DNA from: Brevibacillus agri
Lineage (GTDB): Bacteria > Bacillota > Bacilli > Brevibacillales > Brevibacillaceae
Direction: 5' to 3'
Assembly (NCBI RefSeq): GCF_004117055.1
Contig: NZ_CP026363.1
Location: 2,844,001 to 2,908,000 of the forward strand
DNA: 64,000 bases
The position numbers and the translations under genes are program-made. The notes beneath the pieces were generated by a model that saw nothing but the letters and a program-made list of their open reading frames with translations, was not told where the DNA came from and searched no databases. Each line of letters begins with the position of its first letter. The stretch's first letter is position 1. Shown piece by piece: positions 26,664-35,752 of the stretch.

Positions 26664-27197
26664 ATGAAAAAGCTGTTGCTGGCGGTGCTGGTGATTGCGG
26701 GAGCAGGAATCGCGGTATGGGAGAAGCCGGAGTCATCAGCGTCAGTCGTAGCAGATGTTCAGAAACCGGAAGTAGGCTACATGGCGCCTCACTTTACCCT
26801 GACTGGCCTGGACAATCAGACGTACAAGGTCGAGGGAAAAAGGAACAAGCCGTTGCTGCTCAACTTTTGGGCATCCTGGTGCGGGCCATGCCGGATGGAA
26901 GCGCCGGATTTGCAGAAAATCTATGAGAAGTACGGCGGACAGATTGACATGTACGGGGTGAACGTGACGAGCAGCGACAACCCCGAAGCCGCGCAAGCTT
27001 TTGTGCAAACTTACAAGTTAACCTTTCCCATCCCGATGGACGTAAGCGGCTCGGTGTCCAACCGTTATCTCGTACAGGCTTTCCCCACGACTTACTTGAT
27101 CGACGCACAGGGCATTATTCGCAAAAAAATCATCGGAATGATTGACGCAAGCACGCTGGAGCTGGAGCTTCGGCAGCTTCAGAACGAGAAAAAGTAG
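26664..27197 (+). CDS. TlpA/ResA-type membrane-anchored thioredoxin
   Basis: A 177-residue protein with an uncleaved N-terminal anchor (LLLAVLVIAGAGIAVW) and a thioredoxin domain outside. It has APHFTLTGLDNQTY, the active site NFWASWCGPCRMEAPDL, and the cis-Pro loop AFPTTYLID. It would be kept reduced by CcdA, whose gene lies immediately upstream, and would reduce heme-binding Cys or spore proteins. ResA and StoA are the nearest named types; which one cannot be decided. Confidence 0.9.
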   Translation: MKKLLLAVLVIAGAGIAVWEKPESSASVVADVQKPEVGYMAPHFTLTGLDNQTYKVEGKRNKPLLLNFWASWCGPCRMEAPDLQKIYEKYGGQIDMYGVNVTSSDNPEAAQAFVQTYKLTFPIPMDVSGSVSNRYLVQAFPTTYLIDAQGIIRKKIIGMIDASTLELELRQLQNEKK

Positions 27198-27368
27198 CGA
27201 ACGAAACATCCGAACCGCTGGCGCACGCTGCCCGGCGGTTTTCTTTTGCCGTCAAAGCGAGCGTTGGCCCATTTTGCCGACAGCGATCCCGTTTTGTATG
27301 TTTGCCTAAAGAACAGGGTTGTTCTCCCTCATAGACTGGAGTGAACCAGGGCAAAGGGAGGGGATCGG

Positions 27369-27566
27369 ATGGCCAAGGGCAAAAAGGTAAAGAAAAGAAA
27401 CAGTCGGCAGCACCCCAATCAACTGAATTTGAAAATCGTGACCTCCAGCACATGCCTGGCATGCAAGCAGCAATGCGCGCGCGGCTTGGCGTATTTGGAG
27501 CGCATGTCCCAGCCTGGTGCGATTGGAAACGGGGTTCCCTGTATTCTTACCAAACCAAAGGCGTAA
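27369..27566 (+). CDS. Small basic protein with a CxxCxxxC motif
   Basis: A 65-residue protein from ATG 27369 with GAGGGG just upstream. A Lys/Arg-rich start (MAKGKKVKKRNSRQ) is followed by SSTCLACKQQCARGLAYLERM, a C-x2-C-x3-C group, and one more Cys (GVPCILTKPK). Four Cys suggest a zinc site. I do not recognise the family. It has its own terminator. Confidence 0.7.
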   Translation: MAKGKKVKKRNSRQHPNQLNLKIVTSSTCLACKQQCARGLAYLERMSQPGAIGNGVPCILTKPKA

Positions 27567-27591
27567 GTGAAAACAGGTACCCGATCGTCAG

Positions 27592-27638
27592 GAGATAATC
27601 CCTGCCAGAAGGCTTAAAGCAGGGGATTATCTCTTTTT
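27592..27638 (+). terminator. Intrinsic terminator
   Basis: GAGATAATCCCTGC pairs with GCAGGGGATTATCTC (one bulged G) around a 13-nt loop; TTTTT follows. Confidence 0.85.
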
Positions 27639-27723
27639 GATTGGGGCAGCCCTCTCTGGCAGCTTCGGACGCCATGTATTATACTGAAAAGACCGCATTT
27701 CGCAACCGAAAGGAGCTGTTTTC

Positions 27724-27894
27724 ATGCGTCCCTTGCAAATCTCGCCGGAAACCGCAGTGAAGCTTGCCGAAGCCTTGAATGTTCCATTGGAGCGGCTGAT
27801 GCACATGCCGCAGCACATTCTTTTGCAAAAAATGATGGAGCTGGCCAAGCAGGAGCAGGAAGCGGACAAGCAAGCGCCTGGCAAATCCGAGTAA
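27724..27894 (+). CDS. YycC-like small protein
   Basis: A 56-residue ORF, ATG 27724, with AAAGGAG upstream. It begins MRPLQISPETAVKLAEALNV and continues with PLERLMHMPQHILLQKM, which I recall as the pattern of the YycC family of Bacillales. It ends in a charged, Gln- and Lys-rich tail. Function unknown. Confidence 0.75.
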   Translation: MRPLQISPETAVKLAEALNVPLERLMHMPQHILLQKMMELAKQEQEADKQAPGKSE

Positions 27895-28047
27895 GCTAGA
27901 CAAGCCAGCGTCGCGTTTGTCGACCGCACACAGCCGCATCTCCGGGCAGGAAAAACGGCGAGCCGCTTTTCGCAGAAAAAGGACTTTTGCTCCTGCTGTG
28001 GAAAAGATACTAGAACAAGTCCACATACATACATGGGAGGCAAGCAC

Positions 28048-28614
28048 ATGGCTGCAAATGTCGCACATAAGTTTCGCACGGGACTGACGCCAAAAGCGTT
28101 CGTCGAAGGCATGACCAAAAATCAGGAGGCTTTCCAAAGCTGGTCGGAAGCGTTTGCTTGGGCAGATGAGCAGGAGCGGGCGTTTTTTGCCTCGCTGCAA
28201 CATCGGGATGACCTCAGATGCCTGATTCTCGCCGCAGAATGGTGCGGGGACGTGGTACGAAACTTGCCCGTCGTTCTCCACGCGCTGAAAGAAACGGACA
28301 TGCCTGTCGAAATCATGGTCATGGAAGACCACCTCGACCTGATGGATGAGTTTTTGACCATGGGCGGCCGCGCGATCCCGGTCGTTATTTTCGCAGATAC
28401 AGGCGGACATGTCCTGGCCAAATGGGGCCCGCGCCCAAGCCACGTCCAGGCAGTCATGACCGCATTCAAGCAGCAAAATCCCGACCGCAACGCGCCGGAC
28501 TACGAAGAAAAAATCAAAGTAGCGCGCGCGGAAATGCTCAAGCAGTACGGCGAAGGAACCGGCTACCAGCAAGTCATCGTCAAGGAATTGAAAGAGCTGC
28601 TTTCCGCGATTTAG
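28048..28614 (+). CDS. Thioredoxin-fold family protein with a WCGD site
   Basis: A 188-residue soluble protein. After a helical N-terminus it has LRCLILAAEWCGDVVRNLPV, the thioredoxin-like active-site strand in which the second Cys is replaced (WCGDV). Then GRAIPVVIFADTGG supplies the cis-Pro loop, and WGPRPSHVQAV follows. A single Cys argues against disulphide exchange by the usual route. ATG 28048 has GGGAGG upstream. Family members are common in Bacillales with no assigned role. Confidence 0.8.
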   Translation: MAANVAHKFRTGLTPKAFVEGMTKNQEAFQSWSEAFAWADEQERAFFASLQHRDDLRCLILAAEWCGDVVRNLPVVLHALKETDMPVEIMVMEDHLDLMDEFLTMGGRAIPVVIFADTGGHVLAKWGPRPSHVQAVMTAFKQQNPDRNAPDYEEKIKVARAEMLKQYGEGTGYQQVIVKELKELLSAI

Positions 28615-28695
28615 GGAAAGGCAGAAGCGAAAAGGACGAATACAGGGCGGAGTCGCGGCTCCGTCCATTTTCATGCAGAAAGGCGGAGAAAGTGC

Positions 28696-29007
28696 ATGCA
28701 CTACTATGGAAACGAAACGATCATGTCGCTGGAGCAAGTTTTGCGCTTGCAGCCCTCTGAAGTGCAAATTTTGGAGTGGGTGCGCACGTACGAGTTTTTG
28801 GAAAATCGCTTCGGCATCGACGAGTCTGTGCCGTATTTTTTGGAGATCAAATGCGAGGCAGGGCAAGTGCTCATCCGCAAAAACCGCATCCTCGAATTTC
28901 CCGACTACGCCTGTGAGGAGCAACGTCATTTTCCGGAGGTGGAGCAGGCTCTCGCCGTTTTTCAGCAGTGGGCGCAGGAAATTTTGCAGCAAACGGAAAT
29001 TCATTGA
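28696..29007 (+). CDS. Hypothetical protein
   Basis: A 103-residue soluble acidic protein, ATG 28696, GGCGGAG upstream. Two helical regions (MSLEQVLRLQPSEVQILEWV; FPEVEQALAVFQQWAQEIL) flank a short beta stretch. No recognised domain. It is the last protein gene before the tRNA pair. Confidence 0.7.
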   Translation: MHYYGNETIMSLEQVLRLQPSEVQILEWVRTYEFLENRFGIDESVPYFLEIKCEAGQVLIRKNRILEFPDYACEEQRHFPEVEQALAVFQQWAQEILQQTEIH

Positions 29008-29101
29008 GTAAAATTTATTGAAGGATCAACTTGTTCATGGTAGATTTAAAAGCGTCGTCTCTGATAGATACAAGTGAAAATCAGCAGGCGCACGCTAAGC
29101 T

Positions 29102-29186
29102 GGGGAGATAGTGAAGTGGCTAAACACGGCAGACTGTAAATCTGCTCCCTCCGGGTTCGGCGGTTCGAATCCGTCTCTCCCCACCA
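29102..29186 (+). tRNA. tRNA-Tyr (GTA)
   Basis: Acceptor arms GGGGAGA and TCTCCCC, anticodon stem GCAGA/TCTGC around CTGTAAA (anticodon GTA), a variable arm, TTCGAAT in the T loop, and an encoded CCA. Confidence 0.95.
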
Positions 29187-29236
29187 TTGATTTTTTAGCG
29201 AAAATGTGCTAGTATTAAACTACAGCTTGTTTACAT

Positions 29237-29322
29237 GCCGGTGTGGTGGAATGGCAGACACGCTTGACTCAAAATCAAGTTCTCGCGAGGGAGTGGAGGT
29301 TCGAGTCCTCTCACCGGCACCA
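29237..29322 (+). tRNA. tRNA-Leu (CAA)
   Basis: Acceptor arms GCCGGTG and CACCGGC, anticodon stem CTTGA/TCAAG around CTCAAAA (anticodon CAA), long variable arm, TTCGAGT in the T loop, and an encoded CCA. Its 3-prime end is the probable insertion point of the element whose integrase remnant follows. Confidence 0.95.
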
Positions 29323-29337
29323 TAATCTAGGAGAATG

Positions 29338-29372
29338 TTCTTTAGGATTAATAACCTAAAGAATTTTTTTGT
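29338..29372 (+). terminator. Terminator of the tRNA-Tyr/tRNA-Leu unit
   Basis: TTCTTTAGG and CCTAAAGAA with an 8-nt loop and seven T. Confidence 0.85.
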
Positions 29373-29375
29373 TTT

Positions 29376-30367
29376 TTAAAGCTGTAAACATTCGCTCATT
29401 GCATGGGCTGAAGTGATTTTCGTACTGACATCCAAATGGGCATAAATATTTGCTGTTGTTGAGAAATCGCTATGCCCCAACCATGCTTGTATTTCTTTCA
29501 TGCTAACTCCATTGGCCAGAAGTAGGCTGGCGCAGCTATGCCTCAAATCGTGATAGCGAATTCGTCGCAAATTATGCCTTGAGAGTACGATGGGAAAGAG
29601 TTGCATAATATATCCTGGCTTAATTCGATGCCCTAGCTTGTCCAGATAAATGTAATCGAGGTAATCGGTGCAGTAAGAATCTTTATATAGGTATCTGTCT
29701 TGTTCTTGTTGTTTCTTTATCCGTAATAGAAGTTCTTCAAATGCTGCAACCAGCGGCAAGGAACGATGACTTGATTTATTTTTGGTACGGTCTTTCTCTA
29801 CGATAATAAGTTTCCCTTCAACAGACGTTTCGATCACAGTATGTTGAATGGTTATGGTTTTATTCTTGAAGTCAATCGCATCCCACTTTAACCCGACTAC
29901 TTCACTTCGACGTAAGCCATAAAATGCAGCGAGCAATACGGCTAATTCAATTGGATCGCCTTTGACCGCGTCGAATAACCTGTTCATCTCTTCTTTGTCA
30001 TAAAAACTGCCGACAAATTTATTTTTTTCGGGCGTTCTACTTTATCCGCGGGATTCGATGGAATCATATCCGTTTTAAACGCATATTGAAGCGCTTTTCG
30101 GATGTTAGCGTGGTAGTGAATACGATGTTTCATCATTTCCAGCCACTGAAGCATAAAATCAGAAAACAATGGGTTTTCTTGATCTACTTGTTGGGGAACT
30201 TCAAAATTTTTACGAGCTTCAATAAGCAATGCTTCGGCTTTCTTCTTATTGCCTTTCACAGACAAACCCGTGGAAATCCACTTATTTTTCCTCTTTCCGC
30301 ATTCGTCTTTATAATTTAAGACGATGTAGAAATAACCTTTCTTCTCCTGTAGGTGGCCTGCTACCAA
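29376..30367 (-). pseudogene. Tyrosine recombinase (phage/ICE integrase), frameshifted and internally deleted
   Basis: Read on the minus strand, a TTG at 30367 (AAGGAGG eight bases upstream) opens an AP2-like arm-binding domain (GYFYIVLNYKDECGKRKNKW). After WLEMMKH the frame jumps to YHANIRKALQYAFKTDMIP, so roughly 60 residues of the core-binding domain are missing. Translation then fails in a run of seven A (30028-30022); adding one A restores the frame into KFVGSFYDKEEMNR. The catalytic half is complete: GLRRSEVVGLKW, HDLRHSCASLLLANG, WLGHSDFSTTANIYAHLD. Location beside tRNA-Leu marks an integrated element that has decayed. Confidence 0.88.
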
Positions 30368-30418
30368 ATCATGTCCCTCCTTGACATAGCAGCCCCAATC
30401 TCCTACCATTGACGATAA

Positions 30419-30901
30419 TCGGCAATTCAATACACTAAAGCGTTGGAAGCTACCCGAAAACGCACTCATGCTCGTGGGACACATCGTCGGGGCAGACATG
30501 AGCAACGCCTGCTCCATACGATCCCTGACAAGCTGAAGCCCGAAGAGCTTCAGGAACTGAAGATTTGGTTAGCAGAAGATCCACATCTGGAACGACTCTA
30601 CTTTGCGCTTCAAGACATAAGAACCGTGTATGCCGTTGAAACCCAAGAGGCAGGGGAGGAAGCGCTTCAGAAATGGATTGTCGACCATCTCTATTCTCCG
30701 ACTCCTGCGGTTCGTTCCATTGCCAAAACGATTGTCCAGTGGCAAGAGCCCATTCAGCATTATTTTTCCTTTCGGGTAACGAATGCCAAGATTGAAGGGA
30801 CACACAACAAAGTGAAGGTAATCAAACGAAGAGCCTACGGCTACCGCAATCTAGAGAGATTCAAGATTCGCATTAGACTGGAGTGTAAACCGGCTACATA
30901 A
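30419..30901 (+). pseudogene. ISL3-family transposase, C-terminal fragment
   Basis: The frame opens abruptly at 30419 and reads YTKALEATRKRTHARGTHRR, and later NAKIEGTHNKVKVIKRRAYG followed by YRNLERFKIRIRL. This last block is the N-x3-EG-x-N-x-x-K-x-x-KRxxyGyRn signature that ends ISL3 transposases and carries the final catalytic Glu. About 160 of some 400 residues remain; the DDE core is lost. No terminal inverted repeat could be placed with confidence. Confidence 0.85.
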
Positions 30902-30982
30902 CTACGAAAAACTGCGATAGAGGGAGATCAAGCACGTTTTACGGTGAAGAGCTCTTGAAACAGGTGCGCAACTTTATTATGG

Positions 30983-31408
30983 TTATTCCGTCTTCTTCCT
31001 TCTTTCAATTTCCATTCTTTGTATCACCTGAAGTAATCGTTGTTCTTCTTTGGGATCCGCTTCAATAAAGTCAATTCCATAAATTATTTCATTCATCAGT
31101 TCCTCTTTTCGTATAATCTTTCCTTTAAAAGTAAACTCCTCATCATCAAGCACAAAATAGAGTTGCAAAAAAATCTGTTTTCTGACAGGCAAATCAAATT
31201 CACAGCTCAATTTTATACCTGTACGGCCGATGTTCTTTATCTTCCCTTCTCCTTTTCTTTGCATCAAAGGTTCCAATAATTTATCACCAAAATCGATAAA
31301 CTCAAATATGCATACCTGATCCAGAAGATTTATTCGGAAAGCCCTTCTTCTTTCCGTATCTCTCAATTTGTGAACGCTCACCAAAATGTTGACCACTTTG
31401 CTCATCAT
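30983..31408 (-). CDS. PilZ domain protein
   Basis: A protein of about 141 residues with the c-di-GMP-binding PilZ pattern RRRAFRINL (RxxxR class) and, about 35 residues later, KNIGRTGIKLSCEFDLPV (D/N-x-S/T-x-x-G motif, with Arg for Ser). ATG 31408 is taken as start; the frame extends upstream to 31507, through a Cys-containing stretch and into a large inverted repeat, and the true N-terminus is uncertain. It sits beside a broken EAL phosphodiesterase gene on the same strand. Base composition is more AT-rich than the flanking chromosome. Confidence 0.75.
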   Translation of the reverse strand: MMSKVVNILVSVHKLRDTERRRAFRINLLDQVCIFEFIDFGDKLLEPLMQRKGEGKIKNIGRTGIKLSCEFDLPVRKQIFLQLYFVLDDEEFTFKGKIIRKEELMNEIIYGIDFIEADPKEEQRLLQVIQRMEIERRKKTE

Positions 31409-31478
31409 AAAGTTACCCACCTGACAGTTTGAGCACACGTCATCATTTTCACACCTAATTGCAAATGTTTTTACTGAG

Positions 31479-31539
31479 CCAAGGATCGTCAAGGGCTTGC
31501 GTAGCAAGGGGTTTACCCTTTATCCTTGACGATCCTTGG
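31479..31539. repeat. Perfect 16-bp inverted repeat enclosing two hairpins
   Basis: CCAAGGATCGTCAAGG (31479-31494) and CCTTGACGATCCTTGG (31524-31539) are exact complements. Between them CTTGC/GCAAG (3-nt loop) and AAGGG/CCCTT (5-nt loop) can form two further stems sharing a few bases, giving a three-way junction or a cruciform. No T run follows on either strand, so it is not a simple terminator. Confidence 0.8.
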
Positions 31540-31820
31540 TGCAGGAAATAAAATGCTACTTTGTGTGAAAAAAAGCATCGTAGGTGGTCAACTCGAAGAT
31601 GAGCGTTTGCTCCAAAAATGGTCAACTTTTTGATTAGCATTCACATCAATTTGGCTTTTAGGTCAGTCAGTGACTCTTTTAATAGATAGATTTGGTCATC
31701 CTTTCTTCTTAATTGCCTCATATAGATCCAGTGTATTAGCAAAAGTATCAGAATAATCAAAAACACAGTCAGGATACTTCCCCATATCACCTTTTCCATA
31801 TCACACACTTACCCCTTCTT

Positions 31821-32400
31821 TTAGTGAATCTCGCTGATCGGCAAGGGTTCTCCTAATAAGTATCCTTGCCCTAAATGAACTCCCAATAACTTAGCCATTG
31901 CTAAATTGGTTGGCTCTTCAATCCCTTCCAATATCAATTTCATGTTTTTTTGCTGGCAAAGCTTCAAGAGCATCTGAATCTCGTTTTGTTTTTTAATTGA
32001 AGCGGAAAGTTTCACGGCATAATATCGATCCAATTTCACAAAGTCTGGCTCAAGTTCAATGACAGTCTGCAACGATGACTCCCCTTTACCGAAATCATCA
32101 ATTGCAATGGCATACCCCTTATCCTTCAAAAGATGTACCACTTTTAGCCAGAGCATGATGAACGGAGCAAATATCCAAGTCATACAATCTGTTTTTTTCA
32201 ATTGCCAAACGAAAAAACAATTCGGGATTTTTGAAAAACTTGCAACGTAACAAAGCTTCATACCCGAATACTTTCCAATTTTCCATTACATACAGCGGTT
32301 GGAAAACATGTTGAAACATTTTCTTTCGTATGATGTCCTCTAAAAGATTTCCATTTTCGTCTGACGTGGTAAAAACTCCCAATCTTTTCACTTGAATCAC
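31821..32400 (-). pseudogene. EAL-domain c-di-GMP phosphodiesterase, broken
   Basis: The first frame (from 32400) reads FQPLYVMENWKVFGYEALLR and RLYDLDICSVHHALAKSG, then stops. A second frame continues with LLKDKGYAIAIDDFGKGESS, LEPDFVKLDRYY, and LILEGIEEP followed by LGVHLGQGYLLGEPLP. The EALLR, DDFG, K and E..E landmarks all remain. The frame changes near 32125-32160, and about 50 residues between the helix after EALLR and the DDFG strand are absent. Therefore a deletion plus frameshift, almost surely inactive. Confidence 0.85.
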
Positions 32401-32585
32401 CAGTTATAAAAGAGGATAGCGCTAAAGGCATGGGTATTTAAACCCATTATACGACTTTATTCGCCTTTTTTCGACGTTTTTTGCAAAAAAATAATACTTA
32501 TAGTATATCATCGTTTTATTTTTTATATCTATTGTCTCTTGGGGGAGCCTAAGACTAAAGATACAGTTACCTAAGAGGTGGTAGA

Positions 32586-32924
32586 ATGAGTGACTTGCCA
32601 AAGCTTATTGGGGAAAGGATTCGAAAATACCGCAAAGCAAAGGGATTGAGCCAAGAGGAATTAGCCCACTTAGCCAATCTCCACACTACATATATTGGGC
32701 AATTGGAACGTGGAGAAAAAAACGCCACTTTGGGGAGTGTAGAAAAGGTGGCAAACGCCCTGGGGATTCCGTTAGAAAATCTTTTTCGGTCAATCCACTC
32801 TAATCCAGATTCTCAAGAGTATACATTGTCCCGAATCGTCACCCGCTTGCAAACAAGGAGCATTGAGGATCAAAAAATCTTCCTCAAGTTACTAGATCTA
32901 TTGCTGGACTGGAAAGATCTGTGA
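32586..32924 (+). CDS. XRE/SinR-type helix-turn-helix regulator
   Basis: A 112-residue protein, ATG 32586 after AAGAGGTGG. The helix-turn-helix is complete (GERIRKYRKAKGLSQEELAH, then YIGQLERGEKNATL and LGIPLENLF), followed by a C-terminal helical tail of about 45 residues (IEDQKIFLKLLDLLLDW) that may dimerise. It looks like one of the few intact genes on the island. A typical cargo of integrated elements; targets unknown. Confidence 0.88.
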   Translation: MSDLPKLIGERIRKYRKAKGLSQEELAHLANLHTTYIGQLERGEKNATLGSVEKVANALGIPLENLFRSIHSNPDSQEYTLSRIVTRLQTRSIEDQKIFLKLLDLLLDWKDL

Positions 32925-33195
32925 AAAACAGTCGTTTAGCAAGTATTCTTGAAATGTCAAAAAAAGGCGGAACCACATTCTCCGACCCTCTATTTCATAT
33001 TGCGTATTCAACATCATTAAGTTTTGCTTGTATCTCGTCCACTGTGGTTACTGCCCCCTCCACTTCAAACTAAGTTTGAGCAAATTTACAATAATCGGAG
33101 ACTAAACGGGATCCCCATGCCCTAATATTCTGTCAATTTGTACCGCCTGTTATTTCGGACAGTCTCCGCCGATTCCAGCAAACGAAATAAGTAAG
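32925..33195. other. Non-coding stretch in the island
   Basis: No convincing ORF, promoter or hairpin is seen. Base composition changes from AT-rich to the GC-richer chromosome level near 33140, marking a junction just before the AraC remnant. Confidence 0.4.
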
Positions 33196-33782
33196 AGGAA
33201 ACGTTTTGCTTCCCGTTCGATCGCGTTTTCCGGATGAAGCCGGCTCATCGCGTACTCGTCGATTGTCAAGCTTTGCTGCGGCGCTGGCCGAGCGAAGATG
33301 AGCTGGAGCAATTCAAAGGGCAGATCGCTTTCCAGCAGTTGCTGTGCTCCCTGTTCGAGCAAACGCGAACGGTAGAAGAAGAGGACTCGGCGGCTGCAAT
33401 CGAGCGTTCGATTGAGTATTTGCACGAGCATTACGCCGAAGAGCTGACCGTGCAGCAATTGGCGAGGCAAGCGAATCTCAGCGTTCGTCAGTTTACCCGT
33501 TTGTTCAAAAGGGCGACGGGAAAAAGCCCGATCGGTTACTTGACCGCCTACCGCATCAACCGCTCGAAGGAAGAACTGCTTAGCGGCGGCGAGCTGTTGC
33601 ATACGATTTCGCGCAACAGCGGATTCAAAGACACCCATTATTTCAATCGGCGGTTCAAACAAATCGTCGGCCTTCCCCCGAAACAATATGCGCGCTTTCG
33701 GGGCTACGATACGAAAATCGTCACGCTGCACTATGTGGGCCTACGACGCGATTACGCTGGAATGGCAACTGGAGATGGTTGA
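33196..33782 (+). pseudogene. AraC-type regulator remnant (truncated at both ends)
   Basis: The frame is open from about 33196 with no proper start. It contains the linker and a full AraC DNA-binding domain (YLHEHYAEELTVQQLARQAN, SVRQFTRLFKRATGKSPIGY and GFKDTHYFNRRFKQIVGLPP). It then reads YDTKIVTLHYV, which in Btr-like regulators leads into a siderophore-binding-protein domain, but here ends after 13 more residues. The N-terminal sensor and the C-terminal binding domain are both lost. Confidence 0.7.
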
Positions 33783-33824
33783 CCGTCTCTTATTCGATTT
33801 ACCAATGACTGGGGTGGGTCCATC

Positions 33825-34787
33825 ATGAGCAATGGCAAGAAGCAGTTGAAGCTGTCTACTTCGCTCATTACGCCGGGTTCTTCCGGCGGGGGCTGGCGGG
33901 ATCAGGCGGCACAGCCGGAACGAATCCTGGACTTTGCCTTTTATCGTGAGCTGGCGCGAACGGCAGAGGAAGGCAAGCTCGACTATATTTTTCAACCGGA
34001 TAAATATACGGTATCAGCGAACAGCCCCGAGGAACTGCGCCGGGGGATAAACATTTGGCCCGAGCCGTTGACGTTGCTGTCTGCCCTTGCAGGTGCGACT
34101 TCGCATATCGGCTTGTCTGCGACGGTGTCGACGACCTACCATGAGCCGTTCCATGTCGCGCGCATGCTGGCGACGCTCGACCATCTGAGCGGCGGCCGCG
34201 CTTCCTGGAACGTCGTCACCTCGATTGGCGATCTGGACGCGCACAACTTTCGCAACGATCACCGCCCGCGACACGAGCAGCGGCACGCGCATTCCGAGGA
34301 ATTTCTCGATGTGGTAAAAGCACTGTGGGACAGTTGGGAGGACGATGCGATCAAGATAGACCGGGAAGCGGGCGATTTCGCCGATCCTGGCAAAATTCAT
34401 GCGTTGCATCACGAAGGGACGTGGTTTTCCGTGCGCGGTCCGCTGAACGTGGCAAGGCCGATTCAAGGGCATCCTGTCATTGTCCAGGCGGGGCGGTCCG
34501 ATACGTTCAAGGAACGGTCGGCCCAGGGGGCAGACGTCGTGTTCACCGCTTTACGCACCTTGCCGGAAGCGCAATCGTTTTATTTCGACCTGAAACGGCG
34601 CTTGGCCAAATACGGCCGGCCTGAGTCTGATCTGCTGCTGATGCCGCCGCAATCGCTGGACGATCTCGTTCATTACGTGATCCCCGAACTGCAAAACCGC
34701 GGCATTTTTCGCACGGAATACAGCGGTAATACGCTGCGTGAACATCTCGGCTTGCCGCGCCCGTCCAATCGCTTCGTCGTCCGCTGA
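33825..34787 (+). pseudogene. NtaA/SnaA-type flavin-dependent monooxygenase with an internal deletion
   Basis: 320 residues against about 440 for the family. The first 270 residues are regular (LSALAGATSHIGLSATVSTT, WNVVTSIGDLDAHNF, GHPVIVQAGRSD). After ESDLLLMPP the sequence jumps to SLDDLVHYVIPELQNRGIFR and LREHLGLPRPSNRF, the normal C-terminal end. About 120 residues are missing in frame. Both edges of the lost segment end in L/I-M-P in relatives, so a deletion between short repeats is likely. The ATG at 33825 has GGGTGGG upstream. It could still be translated but probably not active. Confidence 0.8.
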
Positions 34788-35110
34788 CGGGAAAAAACGA
34801 GGGTGACGCCTTTTCCAAACCGGAGAGCCATCCAAAAGTGCCATTGGCGATGGAAAAGAGCGAGAAAATCGTCAGTTTTTCGAAACCGGGGAGCAAAAAA
34901 GGGTGCTCATCGGGGGCTGGGGGCTTTTCGCCAGTTTTCGCCGTTCTTTTAAATGCGTGCGTTATGCGTTACGGTATGCGCCTGAGAAAGAGTGCAAACG
35001 GAAAAGCCTGTCAGCTCCAAGGGGATGAGGCCCCAAGAGCTGGCAGGCTGTTTTTGCTTGCAAATGTTCGGCTGTTCGGCAACGGCTTGAGACTGCGCGC
35101 TGATGTTTGG
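34788..35110 (+). terminator. Non-coding stretch ending in a long terminator hairpin
   Basis: No gene is seen. AGCCTGTCAGCTC (35005-35017) and GAGCTGGCAGGCT (35037-35049) pair with one T-G, with GGGG/CCCC nested inside and a TTTTTG tail. It would end transcripts from the plus strand. Confidence 0.65.
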
Positions 35111-35752
35111 CTACTTTTTTCTCCCTTTTGGCCATCTGAACGGCGGAACGTATTTGACCATCGTCTCAAACATTACGCCCCACTGCTCCTCGCTTAAAGA
35201 CTCCACCCGCAAATCCGCTGTTCCCTTCAGGTTTCGCTTTAAATGCGTGATTTGCGGAGGGGTAAAAATGCCCCGAACAGCGTCGTCGATCGCTGCCTTT
35301 GGCGCTTTCAGGATGTGTTCGGCAAGTCGGTGGAAAAGGACGTGATGTTTCAGCGGGACAAGCGGCTTTGCTTTTCGCGTAATGGAAAGAATGGCCGAAT
35401 CCACCTTCGGAGGGGGAGCGAAACATTCCCTCGGCACGGTTTTTACGTAACAAATGTCAAACCACATTCTCCAGGCGGCCACATACGCATCTTTGACCGC
35501 TTTGGCTGTAAATCTTTTGGCGGCTCCTTTTTCCATAACGAGAACGCCTCTCTGAAAGCCGCTCGCCGGGTGGTTTAACAGCATTTTCATGATCGGAGTC
35601 GTGATGGAATAGGGGATGTTGGACACGACAACAAAGTTTTCTTTGGGAAGCTGCAGCTTTACGATATCTTGCTGAATGATCGTCACATTCCCGTTGTGCG
35701 CTGTTTTTAGCTTCAAAGTTTCGATCAGGCGGCCCTCTCCAATTGGAAATCA
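35111..35752 (-). pseudogene. Erm-type 23S rRNA adenine N-6-methyltransferase, N-terminally truncated
   Basis: The remaining 200 or so residues match the Erm family closely: NVTIIQQDIVKLQLPKENF, the catalytic NIPYSITTPIMKMLL, GVLVMEKGAAKRF, and CFAPPPKVDSAILSI. In the full protein about 85 residues precede this and hold the SAM-binding GxGxG motif; here the frame stops upstream at 35753-35755, beside a hairpin-forming palindrome. Without SAM binding it should not confer macrolide resistance. Confidence 0.85.
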
